Origin: Herbidospora mongoliensis
GTDB taxonomy: Bacteria; Actinomycetota; Actinomycetes; Streptosporangiales; Streptosporangiaceae
Length of the DNA: 64,000 nt
Assembly (NCBI RefSeq): GCF_001570545.1
Contig: NZ_BBXD01000031.1
Coordinates: 1-64,000, forward strand
Direction of reading: 5' to 3'
Positions 25,659 to 35,407 of this stretch are shown one piece after another (position 1 is the stretch's first letter; each line of letters opens with the position of its first letter). Position numbers and translations under genes: made by a program. The notes below the pieces were generated by a model. It had not been told where the DNA came from and did no database searches. It worked only from the letters and a program-made list of their open reading frames with translations.

Positions 25659-27821
25659 ATGGTGACCAGACCTATGGGTGGACGTCTGGGGCGGGTCGGC
25701 CCATACGCGCTCCTGGAGCGCCTGGGTCGTGGTGGCATGGGCGAGGTCTATCTCGCGGCGACCAAACGGGGTGAGCAGGTCGCCCTGAAGATGCTCCGTG
25801 AGCCCATCGAAGGCGATGCCGACGCCCGATTAAGGCTTGATCGCGAGGTTCGCGCGCTGCGCCGGGTGGAGAGCCCTTACGTGGCGCGGGTCCTCGACGC
25901 CGACCTCTCCGGTGACCGGCCCTATCTGGTCATGGAGCACATCGCGGGCGACAACCTGCTGAACGTGGTGAAGCGCGACGGGCCGATGCCCGAGGTCGAG
26001 CTGATCCGCCTCGCGCGCGGCCTGGCGACCGCGCTGGCGATCATCCACGCCGCCGGGATCGTCCACCGCGACCTGAAGCCGGCCAACGTGCTGATCGGCG
26101 ACGAGGGTCCGGTGCTGATCGACTTCGGCATCGCCCAGGTCCTCGACGCGACCCGGATGACCCAGACCGGGACCTTCCTCGGCACCCCCGGCTACGCCGC
26201 GCCCGAACTCTTCGCCGGCGAACAGGTCGGCGAACCGGCCGACCTGCACGCCTGGGCCGCGACGGTGGCCTTCGCGGCGACCGGCCGCCCCACCTTCGGC
26301 GGTGGCTCCGCCGAGTCGCAGATGTACGCCATCCTGCACGGCAAAGCCGACCTCAAGGACGTGCCGCCCGCCCTGCTGCCGCAGATCAGGGCCGCCTTCA
26401 ACCGCGACCCGGCCAAACGCCCGACCGCCGCGATCCTCGCCGACCGGATGACCCGGCTGGCGCGGGCGGCCGAGGAGCATGAGGTACGCGAGAAGGAATC
26501 CCAGGCCGAGGGCGGGGAGGCCGCCGACGGATCGGCACGCGGGACCGGCGACCGCCGGGGGACCGGCGGGTCGGAACGCGGCCGCGACACGGGGCCGGGC
26601 GAGATCTCGCGGCGGGGCCGCGCGGGCGGCGGTTCGGAAGGCGGTGTCAAGGACAAAGCGGCCAAGGACAAAGCCGCCAAGAACTCCGGCGGCCGGGACA
26701 CCGACGGCGGCAGGCGGGCCTCGGAGAGCGCCGCAGGTTCGGCCGATGCCGGGCGCCGGGCTTCCGGCAGCCGCGAAGGCGGCGCCGGTTCGGCTGAGGG
26801 CGGGCGCTGGGCTTCCGGCAGTCGGGAAGGCGGCGCCGGTTCGGCTGAGGGCGGGCGCTGGGCGCGGGATGCCGGCAGCGGGGAGAGCGGCTCGGGATCA
26901 GCTGATGGCGCGCGCCGCGCTCGGGAAGCCGCCGGGGCCGGTTCGGCTGATAGTGGGCGCCGGAGCCGGGACTCGAGCGCTCGGGAAACCGGCGCGGGGC
27001 CGGCCGATCCTGGCCGCCGGGCTCGGGAGGCCGCCGGGGCCGGTTCGGCCGATGGAGGGCGCCGGAGCCGGGAAAGCGGTGCGGGGGCGGCTGAGAGCGG
27101 GCGTCGTGTCCGGGAGGCCGCCGGGACCGGTTCCGCCGACGGCGGGCGCCGGGGACGGGATGCCGCCGGTCGGGAGGTCGGTGCCGATTCCGCCGCTGTG
27201 TCGGTCGAGCCGCGGCGGGGCAAGGACAAAGAGGCCGATTCGAAGCTCGGGGCCGAGGCCGTCGTGCAGACGCGGCGTAAACGGGCCGTCAAGCCGCCGG
27301 AGACGGTCCCCACGGGCGGCAACTCGCTGCTGGTGCTGGCGGCGGTGTCGGTGCCCTGTGTGATCGGGTGTGTGGTCTACCCGGTCGCCACGTTCGCGGT
27401 GACCGGGGTGTTCGTCGTGCTGGCCCGTGCCCTCTGGGTGGGGCACTGGCTGACGAAGAAGCGCCGCCCCGGACGGCTCAAGAAGGCCCTGCGGATCGGG
27501 CTGTTCCCCGTGTCGTTCTCCGGGGCGTTGATCGCCGGGGTGGCCTGGCCGGGGCTGCCCGCCGGGGCGCTGGCGTTCGGCGCGATGTGGGCGACCGCAG
27601 GGGGACGCCTGGCCCACGACTGGTGGGACCAGGCCGTGCCCGTCACGGTCGCGGGGCTCGTCTTCAGCGTCGTCTGCGGCGCGATCATCGGCCGCGAGGT
27701 CGAGAAGGTCGGTGCCGAGCTGCCGGAGCTGCGCAGGGAAGGGCTGCGCGCGCTGGCGGTGCTCGGCGGGTTCGTCGCGATCTGCGCGGCGGCGGTCCGG
27801 ATCGTCGGATCGCTCTTCTAG
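25659..27821 (+). CDS. Serine/threonine protein kinase with repeat linker and membrane C-terminus
   Basis: About 720 residues. The kinase domain (residues 10-280) has GRGGMGEVY, VALKML, HRDLKPAN, DFG and the AAPEL activation-loop end, so it should be active. Residues about 290-550 are a low-complexity linker with a 17-residue imperfect repeat rich in Gly, Ala, Ser, Arg and Glu. The last 180 residues hold four or five hydrophobic segments. An extracellular PASTA or sensor domain is absent. The start is uncertain: ATG 25641, 25659 and 25674 are all in frame with weak ribosome sites. Confidence 0.88.
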   Translation: MVTRPMGGRLGRVGPYALLERLGRGGMGEVYLAATKRGEQVALKMLREPIEGDADARLRLDREVRALRRVESPYVARVLDADLSGDRPYLVMEHIAGDNLLNVVKRDGPMPEVELIRLARGLATALAIIHAAGIVHRDLKPANVLIGDEGPVLIDFGIAQVLDATRMTQTGTFLGTPGYAAPELFAGEQVGEPADLHAWAATVAFAATGRPTFGGGSAESQMYAILHGKADLKDVPPALLPQIRAAFNRDPAKRPTAAILADRMTRLARAAEEHEVREKESQAEGGEAADGSARGTGDRRGTGGSERGRDTGPGEISRRGRAGGGSEGGVKDKAAKDKAAKNSGGRDTDGGRRASESAAGSADAGRRASGSREGGAGSAEGGRWASGSREGGAGSAEGGRWARDAGSGESGSGSADGARRAREAAGAGSADSGRRSRDSSARETGAGPADPGRRAREAAGAGSADGGRRSRESGAGAAESGRRVREAAGTGSADGGRRGRDAAGREVGADSAAVSVEPRRGKDKEADSKLGAEAVVQTRRKRAVKPPETVPTGGNSLLVLAAVSVPCVIGCVVYPVATFAVTGVFVVLARALWVGHWLTKKRRPGRLKKALRIGLFPVSFSGALIAGVAWPGLPAGALAFGAMWATAGGRLAHDWWDQAVPVTVAGLVFSVVCGAIIGREVEKVGAELPELRREGLRALAVLGGFVAICAAAVRIVGSLF
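26756..27180 (+). repeat. Degenerate 51-bp tandem repeat inside the kinase gene
   Basis: Units encoding G-A-G-S-A-E-G-G-R-W-A-S-type peptides recur; the two most alike copies begin at 26775 and 26826, exactly 51 bases (17 codons) apart. Further copies to about 27180 drift in sequence and some vary in length. This implies growth by in-frame duplication. Confidence 0.8.
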
Positions 27822-27830
27822 CCCGCGCGG

Positions 27831-27853
27831 TTGGTTCTCGCGACGAGAACCAA
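27831..27853 (+). terminator. Hairpin between convergent kinase and peptidase genes
   Basis: TTGGTTCTCG and CGAGAACCAA form a perfect 10-bp stem around CGA. It lies between the two stop codons and is followed by GTCTTTAGTT on the plus strand, so it may end transcripts from both sides. Confidence 0.6.
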
Positions 27854-27857
27854 GTCT

Positions 27858-28868
27858 TTAGTTCTCCCTCCGGGAGAAGCGGTTGAAGATCCGCTCGCCG
27901 GCGTTGACCGCGCCCTCGGCGACGTCGCGCAGCACGCCGATGAACGGGTCCTGCGACTGCGACCACGACTCGCGGTAGGACGCCGCGGCTGCCTTGACCT
28001 CGTCGGAGAGCTTGGCGTTGTGGTCGTCGGTGCGGCGGGGGTAGTCGCCGGTGAGGATGTGGTCGTATTCGCCGCTGCGGCGCCAGCGGTCGAGCTCGGC
28101 GACCCGGGTGACCGCGAACGGGTGGGTGGTGCCCAGCAGGTTCAGCACCTTGAGCAGGCCGTCGCGGACGTCACCGGCGGTGTCGTATTCGCGGGCCTGG
28201 TCGAGGAACGCCTCGATGTTCATCTCGTGGAGGCGGGAGCCGCCGGCCAGCTTCATCAGGGCGCGCAGCGCGGCGTCGGGGTCCTGGCCGGCGAGGAGAC
28301 CGCCACGGTCGGCGGACATCTCGGCCTTGCGGGCCCACTCTTCGAGGGCGGCGACGATCACGCGCAGGCCGATGTAGCCGAGCGGGATCCAGGCGACCCG
28401 GGTGGCCAGGCGGGTGAGGATCTGCAGCATCGTGCCGTAGACCGCGTGGCCCGACAGGATGTGGGCGGTCTCGTGGCCGATGACGAAGCGCAGCTCCTCG
28501 TCGTCGAGCAGGTCGAGACAGCCGGTCGAGACGACGATGAACGGCTCGTCGAAGCCGATGGCCATCGCGTAGACCTTGGGATCCTGCTGGACGTAGACCT
28601 CGGGGATCCGGGCCAGGTCGAGGATGTAGGCGCTGTCGCGGCCCATGTCGTACAGCGCCCGGAACTGGGTCTCCGACGTGCGGACGGCCGAGGCGAGGAA
28701 CATCAGGCGCAGGCGGCGCTCTGAGAACAGCCCGGAGGTTCGCTTGAGCACCGAGTCGAACCCGGTCAGCGAGCGCATCGCCACGAGGGCGGACCGGTCG
28801 GCGGGGTGTTCGTAGGCGCGGGAGCTGATGCCGGGCAGCGGCGTGCGGCTGCGATCGGGAGTGGTCAT
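27858..28868 (-). CDS. M48-family zinc metallopeptidase
   Basis: A 336-residue protein with the zinc motif HETAH at residues 132-136 and the third ligand in EMSAD (near residue 183), the HExxH/ExxxD arrangement of M48 peptidases. One hydrophobic stretch (about 155-175) may anchor it. It is close to the HtpX/Oma1-like group that degrades membrane or misfolded proteins. The ATG at 28868 is chosen; an ATG at 28877 is also in frame. It is divergent from nadD. Confidence 0.85.
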   Translation of the reverse strand: MTTPDRSRTPLPGISSRAYEHPADRSALVAMRSLTGFDSVLKRTSGLFSERRLRLMFLASAVRTSETQFRALYDMGRDSAYILDLARIPEVYVQQDPKVYAMAIGFDEPFIVVSTGCLDLLDDEELRFVIGHETAHILSGHAVYGTMLQILTRLATRVAWIPLGYIGLRVIVAALEEWARKAEMSADRGGLLAGQDPDAALRALMKLAGGSRLHEMNIEAFLDQAREYDTAGDVRDGLLKVLNLLGTTHPFAVTRVAELDRWRRSGEYDHILTGDYPRRTDDHNAKLSDEVKAAAASYRESWSQSQDPFIGVLRDVAEGAVNAGERIFNRFSRREN

Positions 28869-28925
28869 GCTCGGCATGCTACGTCGGTGCTTCCCTCGCC
28901 GCGCGTCGACGTTATCGTCCGAGCT

Positions 28926-29525
28926 ATGAGAAACGGAGCCGCGACCAGGCGGCTTGGTGTCATGGGCGGCACGTTCGACCCGATCCACCACGGCCACCTG
29001 GTGGCCGCGAGCGAGGTCGCGCACCATTTCGATCTCGACGAGGTGGTGTTCGTGCCGACCGGGCGGCCGTGGCAGAAGGCCGAGCGGACGGTCTCGGCCC
29101 CCGAGGACCGCTATCTGATGACGGTGATCGCGACGGCGTCGAACCCGCGCTTCTCGGTCAGCCGGGTCGACGTCGACCGGCCGGGGCCGACCTTCACGAT
29201 CGACACCCTGAGAGACCTCGCGGCGTCCTACGGGCCGGACACCGAGCTCTACTTCATCACCGGCGCCGACGCCCTGGCCCAGATCCTGGGCTGGCGGGAC
29301 GCCGAGGAACTGGTCACGATCGCCCACTTCGTCGGCTGCACCCGTCCCGGCCACACCCTGCAGGATCCGGGCCTGCCCGGCGGCAAGGTCAGCCTGATCG
29401 AGGTGCCGGCGCTGTCGATCTCGTCGTCGGAGTGCCGCGACCGGGTCGCCTCCGGGCAGCCCATCTGGTACCTGGTTCCCGACGGGATCGTCCAGTACAT
29501 CGGCAAGCGGGGTCTTTACCGATAG
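28926..29525 (+). CDS. nadD: Nicotinate-mononucleotide adenylyltransferase
   Basis: A 199-residue nucleotidyltransferase that makes NAD precursors. The phosphate-binding [13 protein letters not shown], the YFITGADAL segment and the [11 protein letters not shown] motif are all conserved. The family pairing with rsfS, 82 bases downstream, is kept. Confidence 0.95.
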   Translation: MRNGAATRRLGVMGGTFDPIHHGHLVAASEVAHHFDLDEVVFVPTGRPWQKAERTVSAPEDRYLMTVIATASNPRFSVSRVDVDRPGPTFTIDTLRDLAASYGPDTELYFITGADALAQILGWRDAEELVTIAHFVGCTRPGHTLQDPGLPGGKVSLIEVPALSISSSECRDRVASGQPIWYLVPDGIVQYIGKRGLYR

Positions 29526-29606
29526 GGCGGCAATAGGCTTGATGAGCACGCCGAGGGGTGGGCACTCTGGGATCACCATCCCCGTCATGGAGGAACAAAC
29601 CGCATC

Positions 29607-30008
29607 GTGACCGCATCTGAACGCTCAATCCAGCTCGTTTCGGTCGCCGCCGAGGCCGCGGCCGACAAGCTCGCCGACGACATCGTCGCCTACGACGTGA
29701 GCGACCGGTTGTTCATCACCGACGCCTTCGTCGTCTGCTCCGCCTCCAACGACCGCCAGGTCCGCGCGATCGTCGACGAGATCGAAGACCGCCTGCGCGT
29801 CGAAGCGGGGGCCAAGCCGGTCCGCCGCGAGGGGGAGCGCGAGGGCCGCTGGGTGCTGCTCGACTTCATCGACATCGTGGTCCACGTCCAGCACGAGGAG
29901 GAGCACGACTTCTACGGGCTCGGGCGGCTCTGGAAGGACTGCCCGGCCATCCCGCTGCCCGAGAGCGTCGCCGAGGCGGCCGCCCAAAGGGCGCGGGGTG
30001 AGGGGTGA
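29607..30008 (+). CDS. rsfS: Ribosome silencing factor
   Basis: A 133-residue RsfS/YbeB-family protein that binds L14 and blocks subunit joining in starvation. The D-A-F-V-V-C-S-A-S-N-D-R-Q segment, WVLLDFIDIVVHV and the FYGLGRLWKDCP end are diagnostic. The GTG start follows a GGAGGAA site. Its stop overlaps the next gene by 4 bases. Confidence 0.95.
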   Translation: MTASERSIQLVSVAAEAAADKLADDIVAYDVSDRLFITDAFVVCSASNDRQVRAIVDEIEDRLRVEAGAKPVRREGEREGRWVLLDFIDIVVHVQHEEEHDFYGLGRLWKDCPAIPLPESVAEAAAQRARGEG

Positions 30009-30646
30009 GCCGTCGGATCGTCTGCCTCAGGCACGGTCAGACCAGCTGGAACGCCGAACACCGCTTCCAGGGGCACACCGACATCCCCCTCGACGAGACC
30101 GGGGTCGCCCAGGCGGCCCGGGCCGCGTCGCTGCTGGCGGCGCTCAGCCCCACGAAGATCGTGTCGAGCGACCTGAGCCGGGCCCACGACACCGCTCTCG
30201 CGCTCGGACGGCTGACCGGTCTGCCGGTCACCACCGACAAGGAACTGCGCGAACGCGGCGGCGGTGAGTGGGAGGGCCTGACCGGTGACGTGATGAAGGC
30301 CCGCTGGCCGGCCGAATACGCCGCCTTCGAGCCCCCGGGCGGCGAGACCGAGGTCGAGGTCGCCACCCGGGTGTCGGCGGCGATCCTGCGGTGGGCCGAG
30401 GAGATCGACGACGACGGGCTGCTCGTCGTCGCCTCCCACGGCGCCGCGCTGCGCCTGGGCATGCTCGGCGTGCTGGGGGTTCCCCAGCCGCTGTGGCACA
30501 TGATCGGCGGGCTCGGCAACTGCTCGTGGTCGGTGCTGCAGCTCGGCCGCAAGGGCTGGCGGCTGGCGGAACACAACGCCGGCACCCTCCCCGAGCCCGT
30601 CAGCAGCGACGACAAGCCGGAGTTCCAGGACGACGGCACGCGATAG
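30005..30646 (+). CDS. Histidine phosphatase family protein
   Basis: A 213-residue phosphoglycerate-mutase-like phosphatase. The catalytic LRHGQTSWN and the later VVASHGAALR with the second His are present. Many actinobacteria carry such a gene right after nadD-rsfS; an alpha-ribazole or NAD-related phosphatase role is possible but not shown. A hairpin (30647-30668, stem TCACCCC/GGGGTGA) follows the stop. Confidence 0.88.
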   Translation: MSRRIVCLRHGQTSWNAEHRFQGHTDIPLDETGVAQAARAASLLAALSPTKIVSSDLSRAHDTALALGRLTGLPVTTDKELRERGGGEWEGLTGDVMKARWPAEYAAFEPPGGETEVEVATRVSAAILRWAEEIDDDGLLVVASHGAALRLGMLGVLGVPQPLWHMIGGLGNCSWSVLQLGRKGWRLAEHNAGTLPEPVSSDDKPEFQDDGTR

Positions 30647-30686
30647 TCACCCCCGGGAAACGGGGTGAGTCGGCAAGAGTTGGCAC

Positions 30687-32411
30687 ATGCACTTGTTGTC
30701 CCTCTGGCGACTCAAGTCCTATCTCCGGCCCTTCAAGACCGTCGTCATCGTCAGCTGGATCGCCGCCGTAGCCGGTATCGCCGCCGGGCTCGCGATCCCC
30801 ATGGTCGGCAAGGAGATCATCGACGGGCCCATCGCCGCCGGTGACCTCACCGCTCTGTTGCCCCTCGGCCTGCTCGCCCTCGCGCTGGGCGTGGTCGAGG
30901 CGGCCATGATCTGCTTCCGCCGCTGGCAGCAGGGAATCGCGGTGTTCGGCGTCGAGACCGCCCTCCGCGACGACATCTACGCCCACCTCCAGCGGCTGCC
31001 GATGAGCTTCCACGACGAGTGGCAGTCGGGGCAGCTCCTCTCCCGGGCCACCACCGACCTCAGCACCATCCGCCGCTTCTTCGGGTTCGGCGCGCTGTTC
31101 CTCGTCATGAACGTCATCCAGCTCGTCGTGGTGACGATCCTGCTGCTGCGGCTCTACTGGCCGCTCGGCCTGCTGGTCGCGCTGGCGGCGGTGCCGATCA
31201 TCGTGGTGTCGGCCCGGTTCGAGACGCGCTACCGGGTGATCTCCCGGACCCTTCAGGACCGCCAGGGCGACCTGGCCACCCACGTCGAGGAGTCGGCGCT
31301 CGGGATCCGCACCATCAAGGCGTTCGGCCGCGGGGGCCACGTCTTCTCCCGGTACGACGGCCTCGCGGTCGTCGCCAAGGACACCGCGCTGGCCAAGGTC
31401 CGGCTCTCCTCCCGGTTCTTCACCTTCCTGGAGATCGTGCCGAGCGTCACCCTCGCGCTGGTGCTGCTGCTCGGGGCGACGGCGGTCGGCGGGGGATCGC
31501 TGACGCTGGGCGCGCTGGTGGCGTTCACCACGTTCGTGCTGCAGCTGGTCTGGCCGGTGTCCTCGCTCGGCTTCATCCTGGCGATGGGGCAGGAGGCGAT
31601 CACCGCCGCCGACCGGGTGCTCGAGGTGCTCGACACCGAGCCCACGATCATCGGCGGCACGCTCGTGCTCGACCGGCCGCGCGGGCACCTGCGGTTCGAG
31701 GGCGCCGGGTTCCGCTTCCCGGGCGCCGATCGGGCCGTGCTGGAGGATCTCTGGCTGGAGGTGCGGCCGGGCGAGACCATCGCGGTGGTCGGGGCGACCG
31801 GCTCGGGCAAGACGACCCTGACCTCTCTGGTGCCCCGGCTCCTCGACGTCACCTCGGGGAGGGTGACCGTCGACGGCCACGACGTGCGCGACCTGACGCT
31901 GCCGTGCCTGCGCTCGATCGTGGCGACCGCGTTCGAGGAGGCGACGCTGTTCTCGATGAGCGTCCGGGAGAACGTGGCGCTCGGCCGCCGCGACGCCACC
32001 GACGCCGATGTGCGGGCCGCGCTGGAGGTGGCGCAGGCGACCTTCGCCTTCGACCTGCCCTGGGGGCTCGACACCCGCATCGGCGAGCAGGGCATGTCGC
32101 TGTCGGGCGGGCAGCGGCAGCGGCTCGCGCTGGCCCGCGCGGTGCTCGGCCGGCCGCGCATCCTCGTTCTCGACGACACGTTGTCGGCGCTCGACGTCGA
32201 GACCGAGGCGCTGGTCGAAGACGCGCTGCGCCACGTGCTGGCCGACGCGACCGGGATCGTGGTCGCCCACCGGGCCTCGACCGTGCTGCTCGCCGACCGG
32301 GTCGCCCTCCTCGACGGCGGCACGATCACCCATGTCGGCACCCATCGGGAGTTACTGGTGGGGGTGCCGGGGTACCGGGCGCTCCTGGCGGCCGAGGAGG
32401 TGCTGAGTTGA
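30687..32411 (+). CDS. ABC exporter half-transporter, subunit 1 (degenerate site)
   Basis: A 574-residue protein with a six-helix membrane domain (residues 1-320) and an ATPase domain: Walker A GATGSGKTT, signature S473-G-G-Q, Walker B VLDD, H-loop AHRAS. The residue after the Walker B Asp, normally the catalytic Glu, is Asp (D497). This is the hallmark of the degenerate half in heterodimeric exporters such as TmrAB or TM287/288. It overlaps subunit 2 by 4 bases, so the pair very probably works as one transporter. The substrate is unknown, possibly lipids or drugs. Confidence 0.92.
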   Translation: MHLLSLWRLKSYLRPFKTVVIVSWIAAVAGIAAGLAIPMVGKEIIDGPIAAGDLTALLPLGLLALALGVVEAAMICFRRWQQGIAVFGVETALRDDIYAHLQRLPMSFHDEWQSGQLLSRATTDLSTIRRFFGFGALFLVMNVIQLVVVTILLLRLYWPLGLLVALAAVPIIVVSARFETRYRVISRTLQDRQGDLATHVEESALGIRTIKAFGRGGHVFSRYDGLAVVAKDTALAKVRLSSRFFTFLEIVPSVTLALVLLLGATAVGGGSLTLGALVAFTTFVLQLVWPVSSLGFILAMGQEAITAADRVLEVLDTEPTIIGGTLVLDRPRGHLRFEGAGFRFPGADRAVLEDLWLEVRPGETIAVVGATGSGKTTLTSLVPRLLDVTSGRVTVDGHDVRDLTLPCLRSIVATAFEEATLFSMSVRENVALGRRDATDADVRAALEVAQATFAFDLPWGLDTRIGEQGMSLSGGQRQRLALARAVLGRPRILVLDDTLSALDVETEALVEDALRHVLADATGIVVAHRASTVLLADRVALLDGGTITHVGTHRELLVGVPGYRALLAAEEVLS

Positions 32412-34216
32412 CCGACTGGCGCGGGGTCGCGGCGGAGAACCGCGACGACCTCGACGACGAGGCCAACGTCCTGCTCCGGGCCCGGTCGCGGCGGCTGCTC
32501 GGCGATCTGCTGCGGCCGCACCGCAGGGCGATCTGGCTGCTCGTCGGGCTGATCGTGGTGTCGAACGCGGCGGGGCTGTCGATCCCCTACCTGGTGAAGG
32601 TCGGCATCGACACCGGCATCCCCCAGGGGAACCGCACCCTGCTGATGATCGTCGGCGCCATTCTCGGGTGCGCGGTCACCCAGGCGCTGACCCGGCAGGC
32701 GTTCCTCCGCTTCTCCGGCCAGATCGGGCAGGAGACGCTGCTGGAGCTGCGCCGCCGGGTGTTCGAGCAGTTCCAGCGGCTGTCGGCGGCCTTCCACGAG
32801 AAGTACACGTCGGGGCGGGTCATCTCGCGGCTGACCTCCGACGTGGAGGCCATCGCCGAACTGCTCGAAGGCGGCTTCGACGGGCTGATCACCGCCGTGC
32901 TGACGCTGTTCGGCACGGCCGCGATGCTGCTGATCCTCGACGTGCACCTCGGCCTGGTGGCGCTGGCGCCGTTCCCGGTGCTGTTCCTGATGACGCGGTG
33001 GTTCCGGCGGGCCTCCCGGTCGGCCTACCGCCGCAGCCGTGAGGCGGTCGCGGCGGTGATCGTCCACTTCGTCGAGTCGATGACCGGCATCCGGGCCGCC
33101 CAGACCTTCCGCCGGGAGCCGCGCAACCAGGAGATCTTCGAGGAGCTCGACGAGCGCTACCGGGCGGCCAACCTCGACAGCATGCGGCTGATCGCGCTGT
33201 TCCAGCCCGGGGTGAAGCTGCTCGGCAACGTCACCATCGCGGCGGTTCTCCTGTACGGCGGCTGGCTGGCCATCGAGGGCGAGGTCACCGTCGGGGTGCT
33301 CGCCGCCTTTCTGCTGTACCTCAGACAGTTTTACGAGCCGATGCAGGAAATTTCCAATTTTTACAACACGCTCCAGTCATCGGGAGCCGCGTTGGAGAAG
33401 CTGTCGGGTGTGCTGGAGGAACGCCCCGGGGTGGCCGAACCCCTCGTCGCGGTGGCCCTGCCGACCACACTGCCGACCACACTGCCGGCCGGCCGGGGAG
33501 AGGTCAGGTTCCAGGACGTACGTTTCCACTACCACCCCGACGTCCCCGTGCTGCACCGCCTCGATCTCGTCATCCCCGCGGGCCAGATCGTCGCCGTCGT
33601 CGGGGCGACCGGGGCCGGGAAGACCACGCTGGCCAAGCTGATCTCCCGGTTCTACGACCCCGTCACCGGCCGGATCACCCTCGACGGGGTCGACCTGCGC
33701 GACCTCGGCGAGGCCGCGCTGCGGCGTGCGATTGTCATGGTCACCCAGGAGAACTACCTGTTCGGCGGCAGCGTCGCCGACAACATCAGGTTCGGGCGGC
33801 CGTCCGCGACGACGGCCGAGGTCGAGGCGGCCGCGGCGGCGGTCGGCGTGCACGGCTTCGTCGCCTCGCTCGACGGCGAGGCGGGCAAACGGGGCGCCCG
33901 CATGTCGGCAGGGCAGCGGCAGCTCGTCGCGTTCGCCCGGGTCTTCCTGGCCGATCCGGCCGTGCTCATCCTCGACGAGGCCACCTCCAGCCTCGACGTG
34001 CCCAGCGAAAGGCTCGTGCAGCGGGCCCTGCGGACCGTGCTGACCGGCCGGACCGCCCTGATCATCGCCCACCGGCTGTCGACCGTGGAGATCGCCGACC
34101 GCGTTCTCGTGATCGACGGCGGCCGGGTGGTGGAAGACGGCCCGCCCGGCGAGCTGATCGCCGCGTCGGGCCGGTACGCGGGCCTTCATCAGGCCTGGAT
34201 CGAGAGCTTGACCTAG
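32408..34216 (+). CDS. ABC exporter half-transporter, subunit 2 (canonical Walker B)
   Basis: A 602-residue protein with the same TMD-NBD layout. The Walker A is GATGAGKTT and Walker B keeps the catalytic Glu (D523-E524). The signature reads M-S500-A-G-Q instead of LSGGQ. In a heterodimer this altered signature faces the ATP held by subunit 1, so both changes fall in the same composite site. The TTG start overlaps the subunit 1 stop. A 15-base direct repeat near 33459-33490 encodes a duplicated PTTLP in the linker. Confidence 0.92.
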   Translation: MTDWRGVAAENRDDLDDEANVLLRARSRRLLGDLLRPHRRAIWLLVGLIVVSNAAGLSIPYLVKVGIDTGIPQGNRTLLMIVGAILGCAVTQALTRQAFLRFSGQIGQETLLELRRRVFEQFQRLSAAFHEKYTSGRVISRLTSDVEAIAELLEGGFDGLITAVLTLFGTAAMLLILDVHLGLVALAPFPVLFLMTRWFRRASRSAYRRSREAVAAVIVHFVESMTGIRAAQTFRREPRNQEIFEELDERYRAANLDSMRLIALFQPGVKLLGNVTIAAVLLYGGWLAIEGEVTVGVLAAFLLYLRQFYEPMQEISNFYNTLQSSGAALEKLSGVLEERPGVAEPLVAVALPTTLPTTLPAGRGEVRFQDVRFHYHPDVPVLHRLDLVIPAGQIVAVVGATGAGKTTLAKLISRFYDPVTGRITLDGVDLRDLGEAALRRAIVMVTQENYLFGGSVADNIRFGRPSATTAEVEAAAAAVGVHGFVASLDGEAGKRGARMSAGQRQLVAFARVFLADPAVLILDEATSSLDVPSERLVQRALRTVLTGRTALIIAHRLSTVEIADRVLVIDGGRVVEDGPPGELIAASGRYAGLHQAWIESLT

Positions 34217-34255
34217 TTCGTGCTCATTCTCCGGATGATGGGTAGATCACCCCTT

Positions 34256-35350
34256 ATGACTCGCTTGGTGGCGCTGGGCGTGGAAGAGGAATTCCACGTC
34301 GTCGACCTCGTCAGCCGTCGGCTGACCCCTCAGGCCCATGTCGTCCTTGACGGGCTTCCCGACACGAGTTTCTCGGCCGAGCTGCAGCAGGCCGTCGTCG
34401 AGACCAATAGCACCCCGACCCTCGACCTGGCGGCGCTCCGTGCCGACCTGGTCGACCTGCGCCGTCAGCTGATCGCCTCCGCCGAACCCCATGGCCTGGG
34501 CATCATCGGCTCCGGCACCGCACCCCTGCACGGCGCCGGAGGGTTCGCGCTCACCCCCGACGAGCGCTACCAATACCTGCTCGACAGCTACCAGTTCATC
34601 GCGCGCGAGCAGTTCATCTGCGGCGGCCAGTTCCACGTGGAGATCACCGACCGCGACCTGGCCGTGCTCGTGGCGCAGCGGGTGCAGCCGTGGCTGCCCG
34701 CCTTACTGGCCGTCTCGGCCAGCTCGCCCTACTGGTTCGAGACCGACAGCGGATACGCCAGCAGCCGGGCCCTGGCCTGGCAGCGCTGGCCGACCGCCGG
34801 TCCTCTCGGGCCGTTCGAGTCGGCGGCCGAATACGACCGGGCGGTGGCCGACCTGGTCACCTCCGGGGTGATCGACGACCGGGGGATGGTCTACTTCGAC
34901 ATCCGGCTGTCGGCGCACGTCCCGACGATGGAACTGCGGGTGTGCGATTCGCTGCCCCGGGTCGACGACGTGGTCCTGCTGGCCGGGCTGTTCCGCGCCC
35001 TGGTCGTCCGGGAGACCGACGCCGTCGAGGCCGGCACGCCGCCCCGGCTGGACCTGCGGCCCGCGATGCTGCGCGCCACGAGCTGGCGGGCGGCCCGCTC
35101 CGGGCTGGGCGGCGATCTCATCTCGCCGCTCACCGGGAAACCGGTCCCGGCGCCGGCGCTGGTGGACACGCTGCTGAACGAACTGCGCCCGACCCTGGAG
35201 GCGGTGGGCGACTGGGAGACCGTCTCGGCGCTCGCCGCAGAGACCCTGCGGCGCGGGGATTCCGCGGGGCGGCAACGGGCGGCGTACAAGAAGAAGGGGC
35301 AGGCCACCGATGTGGTGGACCTGCTGCTGGGGGAGACCGCCGAGGGCTGA
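34256..35350 (+). CDS. Glutamate-cysteine ligase-like carboxylate-amine ligase (YbdK family)
   Basis: A 364-residue ATP-dependent ligase of the GCS2/YbdK family. The LGVEEEFHVVD motif at the start holds the metal-binding Glu residues; the QFHVEI, RVQPWLPALLAVSASSPYW and E-L-R-V-C-D segments are also typical. ATG 34256 gives the conserved N-terminus although no clear ribosome site precedes it, so leaderless translation is possible. In actinomycetes, where mycothiol is the thiol, the true substrate is unknown. Confidence 0.88.
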   Translation: MTRLVALGVEEEFHVVDLVSRRLTPQAHVVLDGLPDTSFSAELQQAVVETNSTPTLDLAALRADLVDLRRQLIASAEPHGLGIIGSGTAPLHGAGGFALTPDERYQYLLDSYQFIAREQFICGGQFHVEITDRDLAVLVAQRVQPWLPALLAVSASSPYWFETDSGYASSRALAWQRWPTAGPLGPFESAAEYDRAVADLVTSGVIDDRGMVYFDIRLSAHVPTMELRVCDSLPRVDDVVLLAGLFRALVVRETDAVEAGTPPRLDLRPAMLRATSWRAARSGLGGDLISPLTGKPVPAPALVDTLLNELRPTLEAVGDWETVSALAAETLRRGDSAGRQRAAYKKKGQATDVVDLLLGETAEG

Positions 35351-35407
35351 TGGCGTCGGTGGGCCGTGGAAGGCGGACCGGCACGGCCCACCGGTAACCT
35401 GCTGGGC

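Noticed and set aside
33459-33490. Short 15-base direct repeat in ABC subunit 2
   Set aside because: It is an in-frame duplication of PTTLP in a linker with no sign of wider importance.
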